A DNA stretch of 64,000 nucleotides from the NCBI RefSeq assembly GCF_001580545.1, contig NZ_LRBG01000038.1, positions 620,001-684,000 on the forward strand, given 5' to 3'. Under the pieces are notes generated by a model that worked only from the letters and a program-made list of their open reading frames with translations, searched no databases and was not told the origin of the DNA. The translations under genes were made by a program, and so were the position numbers. The first letter of the stretch is position 1, and every line of letters starts with the position of its first letter. Shown here in pieces: positions 8,481-17,225 of the stretch. The stretch comes from Paraburkholderia monticola. GTDB lineage: Bacteria; Pseudomonadota; Gammaproteobacteria; Burkholderiales; Burkholderiaceae.

Positions 8481-8665
8481 TGCCCGTCGACCTTTCTCCC
8501 GCAGGACGCCCCAGCGCGTATCCCCGGCGGATGCGTTTCTGGCCGTGGGCGTTTACCTGGTTCGTCTGCAATGTGTTCGGTCCTGTGATCGTTCTGCTTG
8601 TCTGGCCGAAAGGTCAGCCGGCAAGTGGCCTCAAATTCTGGAGCTGGATTGTCGGGACACCGAAC
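8220..8665 (+). repeat. Direct repeat, copy B: PAAR plus 5' end of the intact membrane-protein gene
   Basis: This is the partner of 6305-6748, lying 1915 bases downstream (1917 after the 2-base indel). In this copy the reading frame continues uninterrupted past 8665 into the 424-codon gene. Recombination between the two copies would delete the intervening effector tail and immunity gene and leave a single PAAR. Confidence 0.92.
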
Positions 8666-9754
8666 GGGCTGTTCCTGGTCCTGCTTGGGTTTGCCCGCGC
8701 GGGGTACGAGGTGCTGTGGTATCGCGCGTATTGGCGCAACCATCATCGTGACCGCTGGCTTGGGGAGAAAGTCCGGTTCGCGCAGCGACCGCTGCACGTA
8801 CTCGACGCAGGTTGTTGTCTGCCGCTTGGAGGTAAATCCCTGGCCGACGTTCTGGAAGGCAAAAGGTCGATCCTGAAGGCGCAGGCACCGCGGCACGGTC
8901 CGGGGAAGGTTTTGTGCAACCGCTTTGAGGACGATGACCCGTTACTGGCAGGGTTGCCCATGGCCGGTGAAGAGGAAAGCGAGGGCGACGACGCAGACGT
9001 GCTGTCGGAGGCCGCTCCCGCTGTCCAGATGATCCGTGTTGCGCTTGAACCGCTGGCCGGAACCATCCACGCGCTGACCCGATACGAAAAGACGTACTGG
9101 CCGCAGGTGCGAGTACTCGTCGGGCCGGAAGCTTCAGACCTGCGTGTTGCGCAGGTGCGGGAGGCGTTGCAAGTGGCGGCGCTGCCGCCACTTGAGGTTC
9201 AGGCCGTCCCCGCCGCCGAAGGGCTGCTGGTGGTTGATGGCTGGCTCGATGCACGCGAGCACCGCCCGCTTCTCGCCGTCGCCGCGACGTGGTACGACGA
9301 TGCCATCGACGAAGGCTGTACCGAAGGATGCGCTGCTGTGCTGTTCGACGCAGGCTACTTCAGGCTCCCGCAGGAAGTCAGCCACAAGGCTGCGCTGCAC
9401 CGGCCCGTCCAGGGCAGCGACGGTGAGGCCGAGTACGGCTTCGCGAATGCTGCGATCTGGGGCAAGGTCAAAGCCGCGGCGGTGACGCGCGCGTGGATCA
9501 CTCGACCGGTCGAGTACTGCGACCGAGCCCTGGTCGCCGCCGGATTTCAGGCAGCGTCGAAGGACGCCGCACAGTGCCGGCTCGATCGTATCGTCGGCAA
9601 CGCGGGCGCGGCAAACGGCCTGCTGGCGATTGCTGCTGCCGTCGAGGCCGGTGCGGCAGACGGTCCCCAACTGATTGTCGATGGCCTGCGGTCGGCCATC
9701 CTCCATGTCATACCCGCAAAACAGACAAACGCTTCCACGCATGACGACTCCTAA
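8480..9754 (+). CDS. T6SS-associated membrane protein, function unknown
   Basis: The 424-residue protein has two hydrophobic N-terminal segments (about residues 20-45, RFWPWAFTWFVCNVFGPVIVLLVW, and 57-75, GLFLVLLGFARAGYEVLW). A large soluble domain follows, with an acidic patch near 155-170. I recognise no catalytic motif. It lies between PAAR and tssM, overlapping both (TAATG at its start; the tssM ATG at 9741 lies inside its end), so it is part of the T6SS operon and may be a membrane-complex accessory or effector-loading protein. Its 5' end has been duplicated at 6565-6748. It appears intact. Confidence 0.6.
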   Translation: MPVDLSPAGRPSAYPRRMRFWPWAFTWFVCNVFGPVIVLLVWPKGQPASGLKFWSWIVGTPNGLFLVLLGFARAGYEVLWYRAYWRNHHRDRWLGEKVRFAQRPLHVLDAGCCLPLGGKSLADVLEGKRSILKAQAPRHGPGKVLCNRFEDDDPLLAGLPMAGEEESEGDDADVLSEAAPAVQMIRVALEPLAGTIHALTRYEKTYWPQVRVLVGPEASDLRVAQVREALQVAALPPLEVQAVPAAEGLLVVDGWLDAREHRPLLAVAATWYDDAIDEGCTEGCAAVLFDAGYFRLPQEVSHKAALHRPVQGSDGEAEYGFANAAIWGKVKAAAVTRAWITRPVEYCDRALVAAGFQAASKDAAQCRLDRIVGNAGAANGLLAIAAAVEAGAADGPQLIVDGLRSAILHVIPAKQTNASTHDDS

Positions 9755-11763
9755 AAATAACCTGCAGAACATGGAGCCTGAAGCCGTCGCCAGCAGACCG
9801 GCTCCAGGCCGCGCGGTGATCTGGGGCATGCCCCTTGCCGCGCTCGTCCTGGCCACTGCCGCACTTGTGCTGGTCTGGTTCGGGAACAATCGTCTCGATA
9901 TCCCGGATGGCGCACCCCGGACGCAGCTTTTGATCGGCATCCCGATCGTGCTGGTCATCGTCGTGATCGCTCACCTGTTCGCAGTATCGACCGGCGCATA
10001 TGGTGGTGCGGCGAGACTGTTCCGTTTCGAAACCGGCGAGCGTAACAAGGCGGCGAAACCACTCAAGCGCGACGCTCGTCTGCAACGCATCTACGAGGAG
10101 CTGCGCGTCTCGCACGGCTGGTTCTGGCGTCGCCGCCTGCGCTGGCTGCTGGTGAACGGTACGGACGAACGCATTGATCAGGTCGCGCCCGGGCTCAAGC
10201 AGGCGGGCGTCATGCACGTAGGCGAAACCGTCCTCGTGCACGCATCGCCAGACGGCATCGACGCGGCGAAATGGCTCGGTCAGCTGCGGCAGTTGCGCCG
10301 CCGCTGCCCGGTTGATGGCGTCGTTCACGTCGCGCGCGCGGACGATACGGATACCGAACTGCCTCGCGCACTCTCGGGCATTGCAACCACGCTCGGCTGG
10401 GCCGCGCCCGTTACCTTCCTGCACCCAGTCGAGGCGAAGGATAGCCCGTCCGAACGCTTCGATGCGGTCGGCGCGTTCATGCCGAACGATTCGCGCAGGC
10501 AGGCGCAGGAGGCCGTCGCCAGACTGCCGGATCTGCTGAACGAAGTCGAACAGAGGTCTGCGGATGAGGGCGTGCACCTTTGCACCGGGAATAACCTTCG
10601 GGTGACCTGGCTGATGGAAATCTCGAAGTATGTTGGCGACCATTGCGGGCGGATGGTCGATGGCCTGCGGACGCTGGCTGAGTCGAACTGGCTGCGCTCG
10701 CCGCTCGCGGGCGTCATGTTCGCGCCGGTCTTTCCGGGGCCGACCGTCGTGCCGGTGCCGGTCACCAACGGCGACGGGATGCCCGGCGAGCCTGTCGACA
10801 CGCCACCGGCTGTAACGGTCACGCGCGTGCAGCCCGCTGCGCTGCTGCCGGTGTGGCGCGAGATCGCGGCGGGGTCGCCCAACTACCGGGGCAGGCGCGT
10901 CGGCTTCTACTGGCCCAATGCGCTCGCCACGCTCGTGATCGCCGCGGCGATCGCCTGGTGTGTGTGGATGACGGTCTCCTTCATCGGCAACCGGCAACTG
11001 GTGCGCGAGGCAGACCAGACCGCGCAGACCGCCGTCGAGACAAAACCGCAAACGGCCGAATCCTGGCCGTTATCCGTTCTTCGACACGCAGGCCGATGCA
11101 TCCTTCGCCGAACTTGGGCGCTTCGTGCGCCCCGACACCGGCCTGATCGCACGCTTCATGTCGACGCAACTGGCGGGCATGCTGAAGCTCGAAGGCGATC
11201 ACTGGACGCCGAACGAACTCGCGCCGCAGGCATTGCAGTTCGATCCGAAATTCCTTGCCGGCCTGCGCCAGCTGTCGACCGTTGGCGCGCAACTCTATCT
11301 CAAGGGCGATGCAGACGAACGCTTCGAGATGATGGCGTTGCCGACGCCGGACGTGACGCGCTCGGAACTGTCGGTCGATGGCAAACAGATCGTCTACTTC
11401 AACCAGCAGGAAAGCTGGACGCCGCTGGCATGGCCCGGCGATGGCCTGAACGGCCATGCGGGTCTGACGTGGCAGACGCTCAACGCGGGCTTGCGGCAGG
11501 CGTTCGATTCGACGGGCGACTGGGCGTTCCTGCGGCTGCTGGCGAAAGCCGATGTGAAGCAGCTCGACAGTACCCGCTACCAGCTCACGTGGAGCGCGGA
11601 GAACGGCGAGCCGTTGCGCTACGTGCTGCGCACCCAGGTCGGTGCCGGTCCGCTCGAACTGCTGAAGCTGCGTGGTTTCCAGATGCCCGAACGTATCTTC
11701 GTCGTCGGCAAGGGTGGCGCCGCACCGATGCTTCCGCCCCTGCCACCGGAGTTAATGCCATGA
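9741..11763 (+). pseudogene. tssM: tssM (icmF) remnant: N- and C-terminal parts joined by deletion and frameshift
   Basis: TssM spans the inner membrane and joins the T6SS baseplate to TssJ. The N-terminal part (9741 to about 11055, MTTPKNNLQNMEPEAVAS...) has two early TM segments (about residues 30-48 and 65-85) and a third near 395-420. The C-terminal part lies in another frame from about 11061 (NPGRYPFFDTQADASFAELGRFV..., the conserved IcmF C-terminal opening) to the stop at 11763. The pieces total about 670 residues, while the family usually has 1,100-1,300, so several hundred residues of the periplasmic region are missing as well as the frame. I see no Walker A motif in the remaining cytoplasmic part. 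The original stop overlaps the tssF start. Confidence 0.85.
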
Positions 11764-13619
11764 CGGCACCGTGGAAAGAGTTCCAGCAGGACGGCGGCAA
11801 TCCGTTCCTGCGATATTTCGACGCCGAGATGCGCTACCTGCGCGAGGCTGGCCGCGAGTTCGTACGCGACCAGCCCGAGGCCGCGCGGCGCCTGAGCATG
11901 CAGTATGGCCAGGAGAACGATCAGGTCCGGGCGGTCAACGAAGCCTTTGCGTTCCTCATGGCACGGCTGCGCATGAAGCTCGACGACGCCATGCCGGAGG
12001 TGACCGAGGGCCTGCTCGACAACCTCTATGAGCACATGGCACGGGCGATCCCGTCGCTGTCGGTCATCGAATGCACGCCCCTGAACCGCAGGAATACGGC
12101 GACGGCGCAGATTCCCGCAGGGGCCGTGGTGCGCTCGGCGCCCATCGGTCCCGATGGGGTGCAGTGCCCATTCCGCACGACGCAGGCGGTCGACCTGCTG
12201 CCGCTGTCGGTCGAGGACGCGGAGGTGGCGGTGCGCGCAGACGGGCGCACGGTCATCCGCCTGACGTTCGGCCTCTGGTTCGGGGACCAGCGCGAGCACG
12301 TGGACCTGTCGCGCATCCGCCTGTACCTGGATGGCGAGCGGCCCGCAGCCGCCGCCCTGTATGCGGCGCTCACGCGCCAGATTGCGGGAATCAATCTTCG
12401 CCTGCCGTCGGTGCGCAACGGCGAACTGCGGCGGCTCGAAGACGTGCGTTTCGAGACGGCGGGGTTCGGTCCGTCGACACGGCTATGGCCGGTGACGAAC
12501 CCGGAGCGCAACCAGCAGCTCGACCGCGAGCAGACGCTGCTGGAATATTTCGTGTTCCCGCAGAAGTTCCACTTCGTCGACCTGTGCGGCTTCGATAGCA
12601 CGCTGGTGCCGGCGGGGGAAACGCGGATGACCTTCGAGATTGAGCTGCATGGGCGCATGCCCGGTGACCAGCCGGTGGGGCGGGAGAGCTTTCGCCTCTT
12701 CTGCACGCCCGTGATCAACCTGTTCGAGGTCGACGCACTGCCGCTGCAGCCTGCGGACTGGCACGATACAGAGCACCGCGTGCGGGTGCAGGCCGCTGTG
12801 GAGGATCACGTCGAGCCCTACGACATGCTTTCGGTGACCGCTGCCGATCCGGAGGGCAGCGCACGGCATCCCTACCAGGCGTTCACGAGCTTCCGGCATC
12901 GCGGCTGGATGCTGCGCTACGAGAAGCCGGAGCGGTATTTCCATACCGCGATGCGCTACGGGGTGCTCGGCCGGGAGGTGTGGGTGACGCTCGCGGGGCA
13001 ACTCTGGGCGGGGACATATCGCTATGCCGGGGATGACGAGGACCGCCCGCAGCCGGACCGTCATGTGACGGTCCGTGCCCTCGCGAACAACGGACGCCTG
13101 CCGCGCCTGGCGCTCTCGGAGGCGACGATTACCGAGGCGGTATCGGGCTTCACCGGCATTGCGTCGGTGCGCAACCTGACGGGGCCGAGCCTGCCGCAGT
13201 ATCCGCCGCGTTATTTCCCGGGCTACGAGTGGCGCTCGCTGGGCCATTTCACCGCGAACGGCATGAACGAATTCAACCAGGTGCTCGTGGAAGGCGCGTC
13301 GGCACTGCGCGAGGTGCTCGAACTCTACGACTGGACGGTGGACGACGCGGTGCCCCAGCGCATCGACGCGATCCAGACGGTGCACTTCTCCGAGGACCAG
13401 GTCCTGCTGCGAGGCTACGTGCTGCGGGTCGTGCGTATCCACGTCGGACTCGACGCGGACGGCTTCAGCGGGCCGGGAGACGCCGTGCTGTTCGGCGACG
13501 TGCTGAACCACTTCCTGGGGCGCTACGCGGGCACGCAGGTTTCGATGCAGTTGGTACTGGACATCGATGGCCAGGAGATGGTCTATCCGCGTACCGATTT
13601 CACGGGAGCGCCATTCTGA
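11760..13619 (+). CDS. tssF: T6SS baseplate protein TssF (VasA/ImpG family)
   Basis: The 619-residue protein begins MTAPWKEFQQDGGNPFLRYFDAEMRYLREAG, the typical TssF opening, and ends with RYAGTQVSMQLVLDIDGQE. TssF forms the baseplate wedge with TssG, TssE and TssK. The ATG at 11760 overlaps the tssM stop (ATGCCATGA), and this start restores the normal family length. Because of the tssM frameshift the same frame is open back to 9675 and could be mis-annotated as a 1,314-residue fusion. The usual partner tssG is not next to it; tssJ follows with a 1-base overlap instead. Confidence 0.9.
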   Translation: MTAPWKEFQQDGGNPFLRYFDAEMRYLREAGREFVRDQPEAARRLSMQYGQENDQVRAVNEAFAFLMARLRMKLDDAMPEVTEGLLDNLYEHMARAIPSLSVIECTPLNRRNTATAQIPAGAVVRSAPIGPDGVQCPFRTTQAVDLLPLSVEDAEVAVRADGRTVIRLTFGLWFGDQREHVDLSRIRLYLDGERPAAAALYAALTRQIAGINLRLPSVRNGELRRLEDVRFETAGFGPSTRLWPVTNPERNQQLDREQTLLEYFVFPQKFHFVDLCGFDSTLVPAGETRMTFEIELHGRMPGDQPVGRESFRLFCTPVINLFEVDALPLQPADWHDTEHRVRVQAAVEDHVEPYDMLSVTAADPEGSARHPYQAFTSFRHRGWMLRYEKPERYFHTAMRYGVLGREVWVTLAGQLWAGTYRYAGDDEDRPQPDRHVTVRALANNGRLPRLALSEATITEAVSGFTGIASVRNLTGPSLPQYPPRYFPGYEWRSLGHFTANGMNEFNQVLVEGASALREVLELYDWTVDDAVPQRIDAIQTVHFSEDQVLLRGYVLRVVRIHVGLDADGFSGPGDAVLFGDVLNHFLGRYAGTQVSMQLVLDIDGQEMVYPRTDFTGAPF

Positions 13620-14134
13620 TGCGTACCGGAATCATGCGGGGTGCGGCAGGCGTCGCCCTCGCGCTGACGCTCAGCGCGTGCGGCACGTGGCAATCGGTGA
13701 AGGACGGCACCGTGAGCGCAACGAAAGCGGTGTTCGAGACCAAGGTCAAGGAGATGAACCTCTCGATCACCGCACGCGCAGCACTGAACCAGGATGCGCA
13801 AGGTGCATCGCTTCCGGTCGTGCTGCGCATCTACCAGCTCAGGGAGGATAAGCCCTTCGCGACGGCGACCTATGCGCAACTGCTCGAGGGCAGTGATGCG
13901 CTGAAGGCGGCGACCCTCTGGAGCCAGGAGGTGACGCTGGGGCCGGGGCAGACGCTGAAGATCTCGGAGCCGATCGATGACGCAGCGAACTACGTGGGCG
14001 TGGCGGCGTTCTTCCACGATACGGCCAATAGCGAATGGTCGGTGCTCGTGCCGAAATCACAGTGGAAGAAGACTGATCCGGTGAGGCTGGTGGCAGCCGA
14101 TCGCACGCTGGAAATCGATCTGGATCACAAATGA
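13619..14134 (+). CDS. tssJ: T6SS outer-membrane lipoprotein TssJ
   Basis: The 171-residue protein has a lipoprotein signal (ALALTLSAC, Cys at about residue 21) and the TssJ transthyretin-like core: LSITARAALNQDAQGASLPVVLRIYQLR and the LGPGQTLKISEP loop. TssJ anchors the TssM periplasmic domain to the outer membrane. The start overlaps the tssF stop (TGATG). It appears intact, although the TssM periplasmic region it would bind is mostly deleted. The next frame starts inside its last codons (ATGA at 14131). Confidence 0.88.
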   Translation: MRTGIMRGAAGVALALTLSACGTWQSVKDGTVSATKAVFETKVKEMNLSITARAALNQDAQGASLPVVLRIYQLREDKPFATATYAQLLEGSDALKAATLWSQEVTLGPGQTLKISEPIDDAANYVGVAAFFHDTANSEWSVLVPKSQWKKTDPVRLVAADRTLEIDLDHK

Positions 14135-14352
14135 ACATGAAGAGACGATTCTCGTGTCTGGTAGCGGCAGCGGCAGCGCTGATTGCCGGCCCGCGGACGG
14201 AAGCGCAGTGGGACAGCTACATGGAAGCGTTGCAGTTGCAGCTCGGTCCCGATGACGAAAAACTCGTCGACGCTCTCGTTGCGCCAGGTCACGCCTCGAC
14301 GCATGGTTATACCGATCCGGGCTATCCGGTAACGGGGCGTCGCGTCGCGTGA
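14131..14352 (+). pseudogene. Chimeric remnant: start of an island gene joined to the aldo/keto reductase tail
   Basis: The first 16-17 codons (MNMKRRFSCLVAAAAAL) look like the signal peptide of the gene that once followed tssJ. From 14181 the sequence is the 3' end of the aldo/keto reductase (IAGPRTEAQWDSYMEALQ to GRRVA), identical in frame to the copy ending at 382. The joint lies at the left end of the right-hand 407-bp repeat. The product would be a 73-residue hybrid with no expected function. It marks the right breakpoint of the island. Confidence 0.85.
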
Positions 14353-14587
14353 CGCGCGCGCGAAGCGATGAACGCAGCCATTGCGGCAACGCCTCAAACC
14401 GAAGCCGCGATGAACTCCCGCAACCATTGATGCGCGGGATCGCGATGCACGCGCTCGTGCCATAGCATCGCCATCTCGTAGCCCGGCACCTCGACGGGCG
14501 GCTCGACCATGCGCAGCGCGTCCGAGCCGCGCGCGAGGCGCGCGGGCAGCATCCCCACGAGGTCGGTGCTCGCGAGCACTGATTGCA
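14181..14587. repeat. Right 407-bp direct repeat flanking the T6SS island
   Basis: Partner of 211-617 at a constant offset of 13,970 bases. This copy carries a headless reductase tail and the 3' end of an intact LysR gene. The differences between copies include third-position changes in both genes and a cluster in the short intergenic stretch, as expected for two alleles from related strains rather than for a fresh duplication. Confidence 0.93.
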
Positions 14588-15302
14588 TGAACAGAAAGTG
14601 CGGCACCGACAGCACCACCTTGCGCGCGAGTCCCACCTTCGCGAGGGTTTCGTCGGTGACGCCGAAAAACCCGCCGCCATCCGGCGACACGATCACGTGT
14701 TCGAGCTTGCAGAACTGCGCGAGGGTGGGCCGGCGCTTGAGCTTCGGATGACCCGCGCGACCGACCAGCACATAGCGCTCGGCAAACAGCACGCGGCGGC
14801 GCAAACCCTCCGGCGCGCCTTCGCTGGTGTGAAAGCCGATATCGATGTCGCCCTGTTCGGCCTGGCGCGCGAGCCGCGGAGGCACCGCCTCGACGATCGC
14901 GAGACGCGTGCCGGGCGCCGCCGCGCGCAGACCGGCCAGCATCGGCAGGATGATCGTCGACTCCGCGTAGTCCGTTGCGGCGATGCGCCAGGTGTGCGTC
15001 GCCGCGGCTGGATCGAACGGGCTCGCGGGTGCGACCGCGCGCTGCAGCGCGTCGAGCGCTTCGCGCAACGGCTCGCGCAGTGCCTGTGCTTTCGCGGTGG
15101 GCCGCATGCCGCGCGGTCCGGGCAGCAGCAGCGGATCGCCGAATATGTCGCGCAGTTTCGCCAGATGCACGCTGACCGACGGTTGCGAGAAGTTCAGCCG
15201 CTCGGCGGCGCGGGTCACGTTGTGCTTTTCGAGCAGCACGTCGAGCGTGACCAGCAGGTTGAGGTCGAGTCTTCTGAGATTAACCACGGCAATACCTGAC
15301 AT
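14394..15302 (-). CDS. LysR-family transcriptional regulator
   Basis: The 302-residue protein has an N-terminal winged HTH (RRLDLNLLVTLDVLLEKHNVTRAAERLNFSQPSVSVHLAKLRDIFGDPL, residues about 10-65) followed by a periplasmic-binding-like effector domain. It faces a quinone reductase-like gene 70 bases away, the usual layout when a LysR protein controls its neighbour. The start at 15302 falls inside a palindrome (15301-15324), which suggests autoregulation; a GTG six codons downstream is an alternative start. This is the complete copy of the gene whose 3' end is duplicated at 424-617. Confidence 0.9.
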   Translation of the reverse strand: MSGIAVVNLRRLDLNLLVTLDVLLEKHNVTRAAERLNFSQPSVSVHLAKLRDIFGDPLLLPGPRGMRPTAKAQALREPLREALDALQRAVAPASPFDPAAATHTWRIAATDYAESTIILPMLAGLRAAAPGTRLAIVEAVPPRLARQAEQGDIDIGFHTSEGAPEGLRRRVLFAERYVLVGRAGHPKLKRRPTLAQFCKLEHVIVSPDGGGFFGVTDETLAKVGLARKVVLSVPHFLFMQSVLASTDLVGMLPARLARGSDALRMVEPPVEVPGYEMAMLWHERVHRDPAHQWLREFIAASV

Positions 15303-15324
15303 ATTGGGAATTCATTTCCAATAT
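15301..15324. promoter_or_regulatory. Candidate LysR operator palindrome
   Basis: ATATTGG (15301-15307) and CCAATAT (15318-15324) form a perfect inverted repeat with a 10-base spacer, in the short gap between the LysR gene and the divergent reductase. It includes a T-N11-A type arrangement. Binding here would sit at the LysR start codon and upstream of the reductase. Confidence 0.55.
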
Positions 15325-15372
15325 ACCTCGGCGACACCTATCGTGACTGTTTTCAGCCACGAAGGTCCCATC

Positions 15373-16197
15373 ATGAACGTTCTTATCGTCTATGCGCATC
15401 CCGAACCGAAATCGTTGAACGGTTCGCTGAAGGACTTTACTGTCCGGCATCTCGAACGCGCCGGTCATACCGTGCAGGTTTCCGATCTGTACGCGATGAA
15501 CTGGAAAGCGTCGCTCGATGCCGATGACAGCCGCGAGCGCCACAGCAGCGAGCGCTTCTTTGCGTCGCTCGAATCGAAACACGCGTTCGAGAATGGCTTG
15601 CAGAGCGAGGACATCGCGCGCGAGCAGGACAAGCTGAAGTGGGCCGATGCCGTGATCCTGCAGTTTCCGCTGTGGTGGTTCTCGATGCCGGCGATCATGA
15701 AGGGCTGGGTGGAGCGCGTCTATGCGTACGGTCTCGCCTACGGCGTCGGCGAGCATTCCGACGCGCGCTGGGGCGAGCGCTACGGCGAGGGCCGTTTCGC
15801 GGGCAAGCGCGCGATGCTGGTCGTCACGACCGGTGGCTGGGAGTCGCACTACAGCGCACGCGGCGTCAATGGTCCGATCGACGACGTACTGTTCCCGATC
15901 CAGCATGGCGTGTTGTATTACCCCGGCTTCGAGGTGCTGCCGCCGTTCGTCGTCTATCGCACGAGCCGCGTCGACGAGGCGAAATACGCGGAGGTGAGCC
16001 AGGCGCTCGGGCGACGTCTCGACGCGCTGTGGACCACCGCGCCGATCGCGTTCCGGCCGCAGAACGGCGGTGCATACACGATTCCGGCGCTCACCTTGCG
16101 GGACGATGTCGCGCCGGGACAAGTTGGCTTTGCCGCGCACGTCGAAGAGCCGGGAGCGCAAACATCGACTGAAGCGGCCGAAGCCGCCGAAGCCTGA
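15373..16197 (+). CDS. NAD(P)H dehydrogenase (quinone)-type flavodoxin-fold reductase
   Basis: The 274-residue protein starts MNVLIVYAHPEPKSLNGSLKD, the flavodoxin-like FMN/FAD-binding opening of the NQO1/MdaB/KefF family, and has the LQFPLWWFSMPAIMKGWVERVYAYG segment typical of this group. Such enzymes reduce quinones or other electrophiles with NAD(P)H in the cytoplasm. The ATG at 15373 follows AAGGTCCC. The last 35 residues, ending in an alanine/glutamate run (TEAAEAAEA), extend beyond the family core. Likely controlled by the divergent LysR protein. Confidence 0.85.
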   Translation: MNVLIVYAHPEPKSLNGSLKDFTVRHLERAGHTVQVSDLYAMNWKASLDADDSRERHSSERFFASLESKHAFENGLQSEDIAREQDKLKWADAVILQFPLWWFSMPAIMKGWVERVYAYGLAYGVGEHSDARWGERYGEGRFAGKRAMLVVTTGGWESHYSARGVNGPIDDVLFPIQHGVLYYPGFEVLPPFVVYRTSRVDEAKYAEVSQALGRRLDALWTTAPIAFRPQNGGAYTIPALTLRDDVAPGQVGFAAHVEEPGAQTSTEAAEAAEA

Positions 16198-16350
16198 CGG
16201 TGCGGATATCGCGCTGAAATATGGTTGTAAGTCGCCATTGCTAGAGTCGTCCACGACATAGACCGAGGCATGTCGTGGCGCTTCCCTTCGGATGCCTGAC
16301 GAAGGTAAGCAGCCGCACGAATGCGCAAGCAAACGGGAGGGCGACCCACC

Positions 16351-17205
16351 ATGAATGCAATGCGTACGTTCTGGCTCGTTTTGATGCTGATTGGATCGCC
16401 GGCGTGGGCGTTCCAGTCGCGCGTCGTCACGATTCCGAGCGCGGCGATGCATCGCTCGTTCGATGCAACCGTCGTGCTGCCCGATCAGTATGTGCACGGC
16501 GACCCGACGAAGCGTTTTCCGGTCGTCTACGTGCTGCACGGCTCGGGCGGCGACTACACGGACTGGACCGCGAATTCGCATATCGGCAAGCTCGCCGACC
16601 GTTATCACGTGATTCTCGTGATGCCCGACGGCGGCCACGAGAGCTGGTACATCGACAGTCCCGTCGATCCGCGCAGCCGCTACGAAACCTATGTGGGCAC
16701 CGAAGTGGTGGGCTATATCGACAGCCGGTTCCGCACGATCGCGACGAAGCAGGCGCGCGCGATCACCGGCTTGAGCATGGGCGGGTTCGGCGCGCTGCGC
16801 ATTGCGCTCGACCGGCCCGACGCGTTCGGCGCGGCGGGCAGCATCAGCGGCGCGGTGGACCCGCGCGGCAGCGAGGACGAGCCGGGCATCGAGCGGGTGT
16901 TCGGCGACCCGTCGCAACACGCGGAGTTCTGGAATAGCGAAGCGATCGTCGCCAGTGCGGAGGATTTCGGCCGCGACCATATCGCGCTGACGATCGATTG
17001 CGGCGTGAACGACTCGCTCGTGCAGTCGAACCGGCTACTGCACGAGCGGCTCGTCGAACTCGGCGTGCCGCACGATTACGCCGAGCGGCCCGGCGGCCAT
17101 ACGTGGAAGTACTGGTCGAACGCGGTCAAATATCAAGTGCTGTTCTTTGCCGGCACGTTCAGGCAGGCGGCGCGCGAAATGCGTGACGGGCGCGCCGCGG
17201 TCTGA
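16351..17205 (+). CDS. Exported alpha/beta-hydrolase, esterase D/antigen-85 type
   Basis: The protein (284 residues from the ATG at 16351) has a signal peptide (MNAMRTFWLVLMLIGSPAWA), an HGSGGDYTDW oxyanion segment, the nucleophile elbow GLSMGGFG and a C-terminal catalytic His in PGGHTWKYW. The family includes S-formylglutathione hydrolase-like and putative tributyrin esterases; export argues against the formaldehyde role. I chose 16351 over 16321 because it gives a clean signal peptide and has GGAGGG upstream. It converges on the aspartate carbamoyltransferase gene, 20 bases away. Confidence 0.82.
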   Translation: MNAMRTFWLVLMLIGSPAWAFQSRVVTIPSAAMHRSFDATVVLPDQYVHGDPTKRFPVVYVLHGSGGDYTDWTANSHIGKLADRYHVILVMPDGGHESWYIDSPVDPRSRYETYVGTEVVGYIDSRFRTIATKQARAITGLSMGGFGALRIALDRPDAFGAAGSISGAVDPRGSEDEPGIERVFGDPSQHAEFWNSEAIVASAEDFGRDHIALTIDCGVNDSLVQSNRLLHERLVELGVPHDYAERPGGHTWKYWSNAVKYQVLFFAGTFRQAAREMRDGRAAV

Positions 17206-17225
17206 TTCGCGGAAAACGCTCCGCC

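Noticed and set aside
9675..13619. A 1,314-codon open frame that could be read as a TssM-TssF fusion protein
   Set aside because: The middle part is TssM C-terminal DNA read out of frame. TssF has its own overlapping ATG at 11760, and the proper TssM tail is in another frame.
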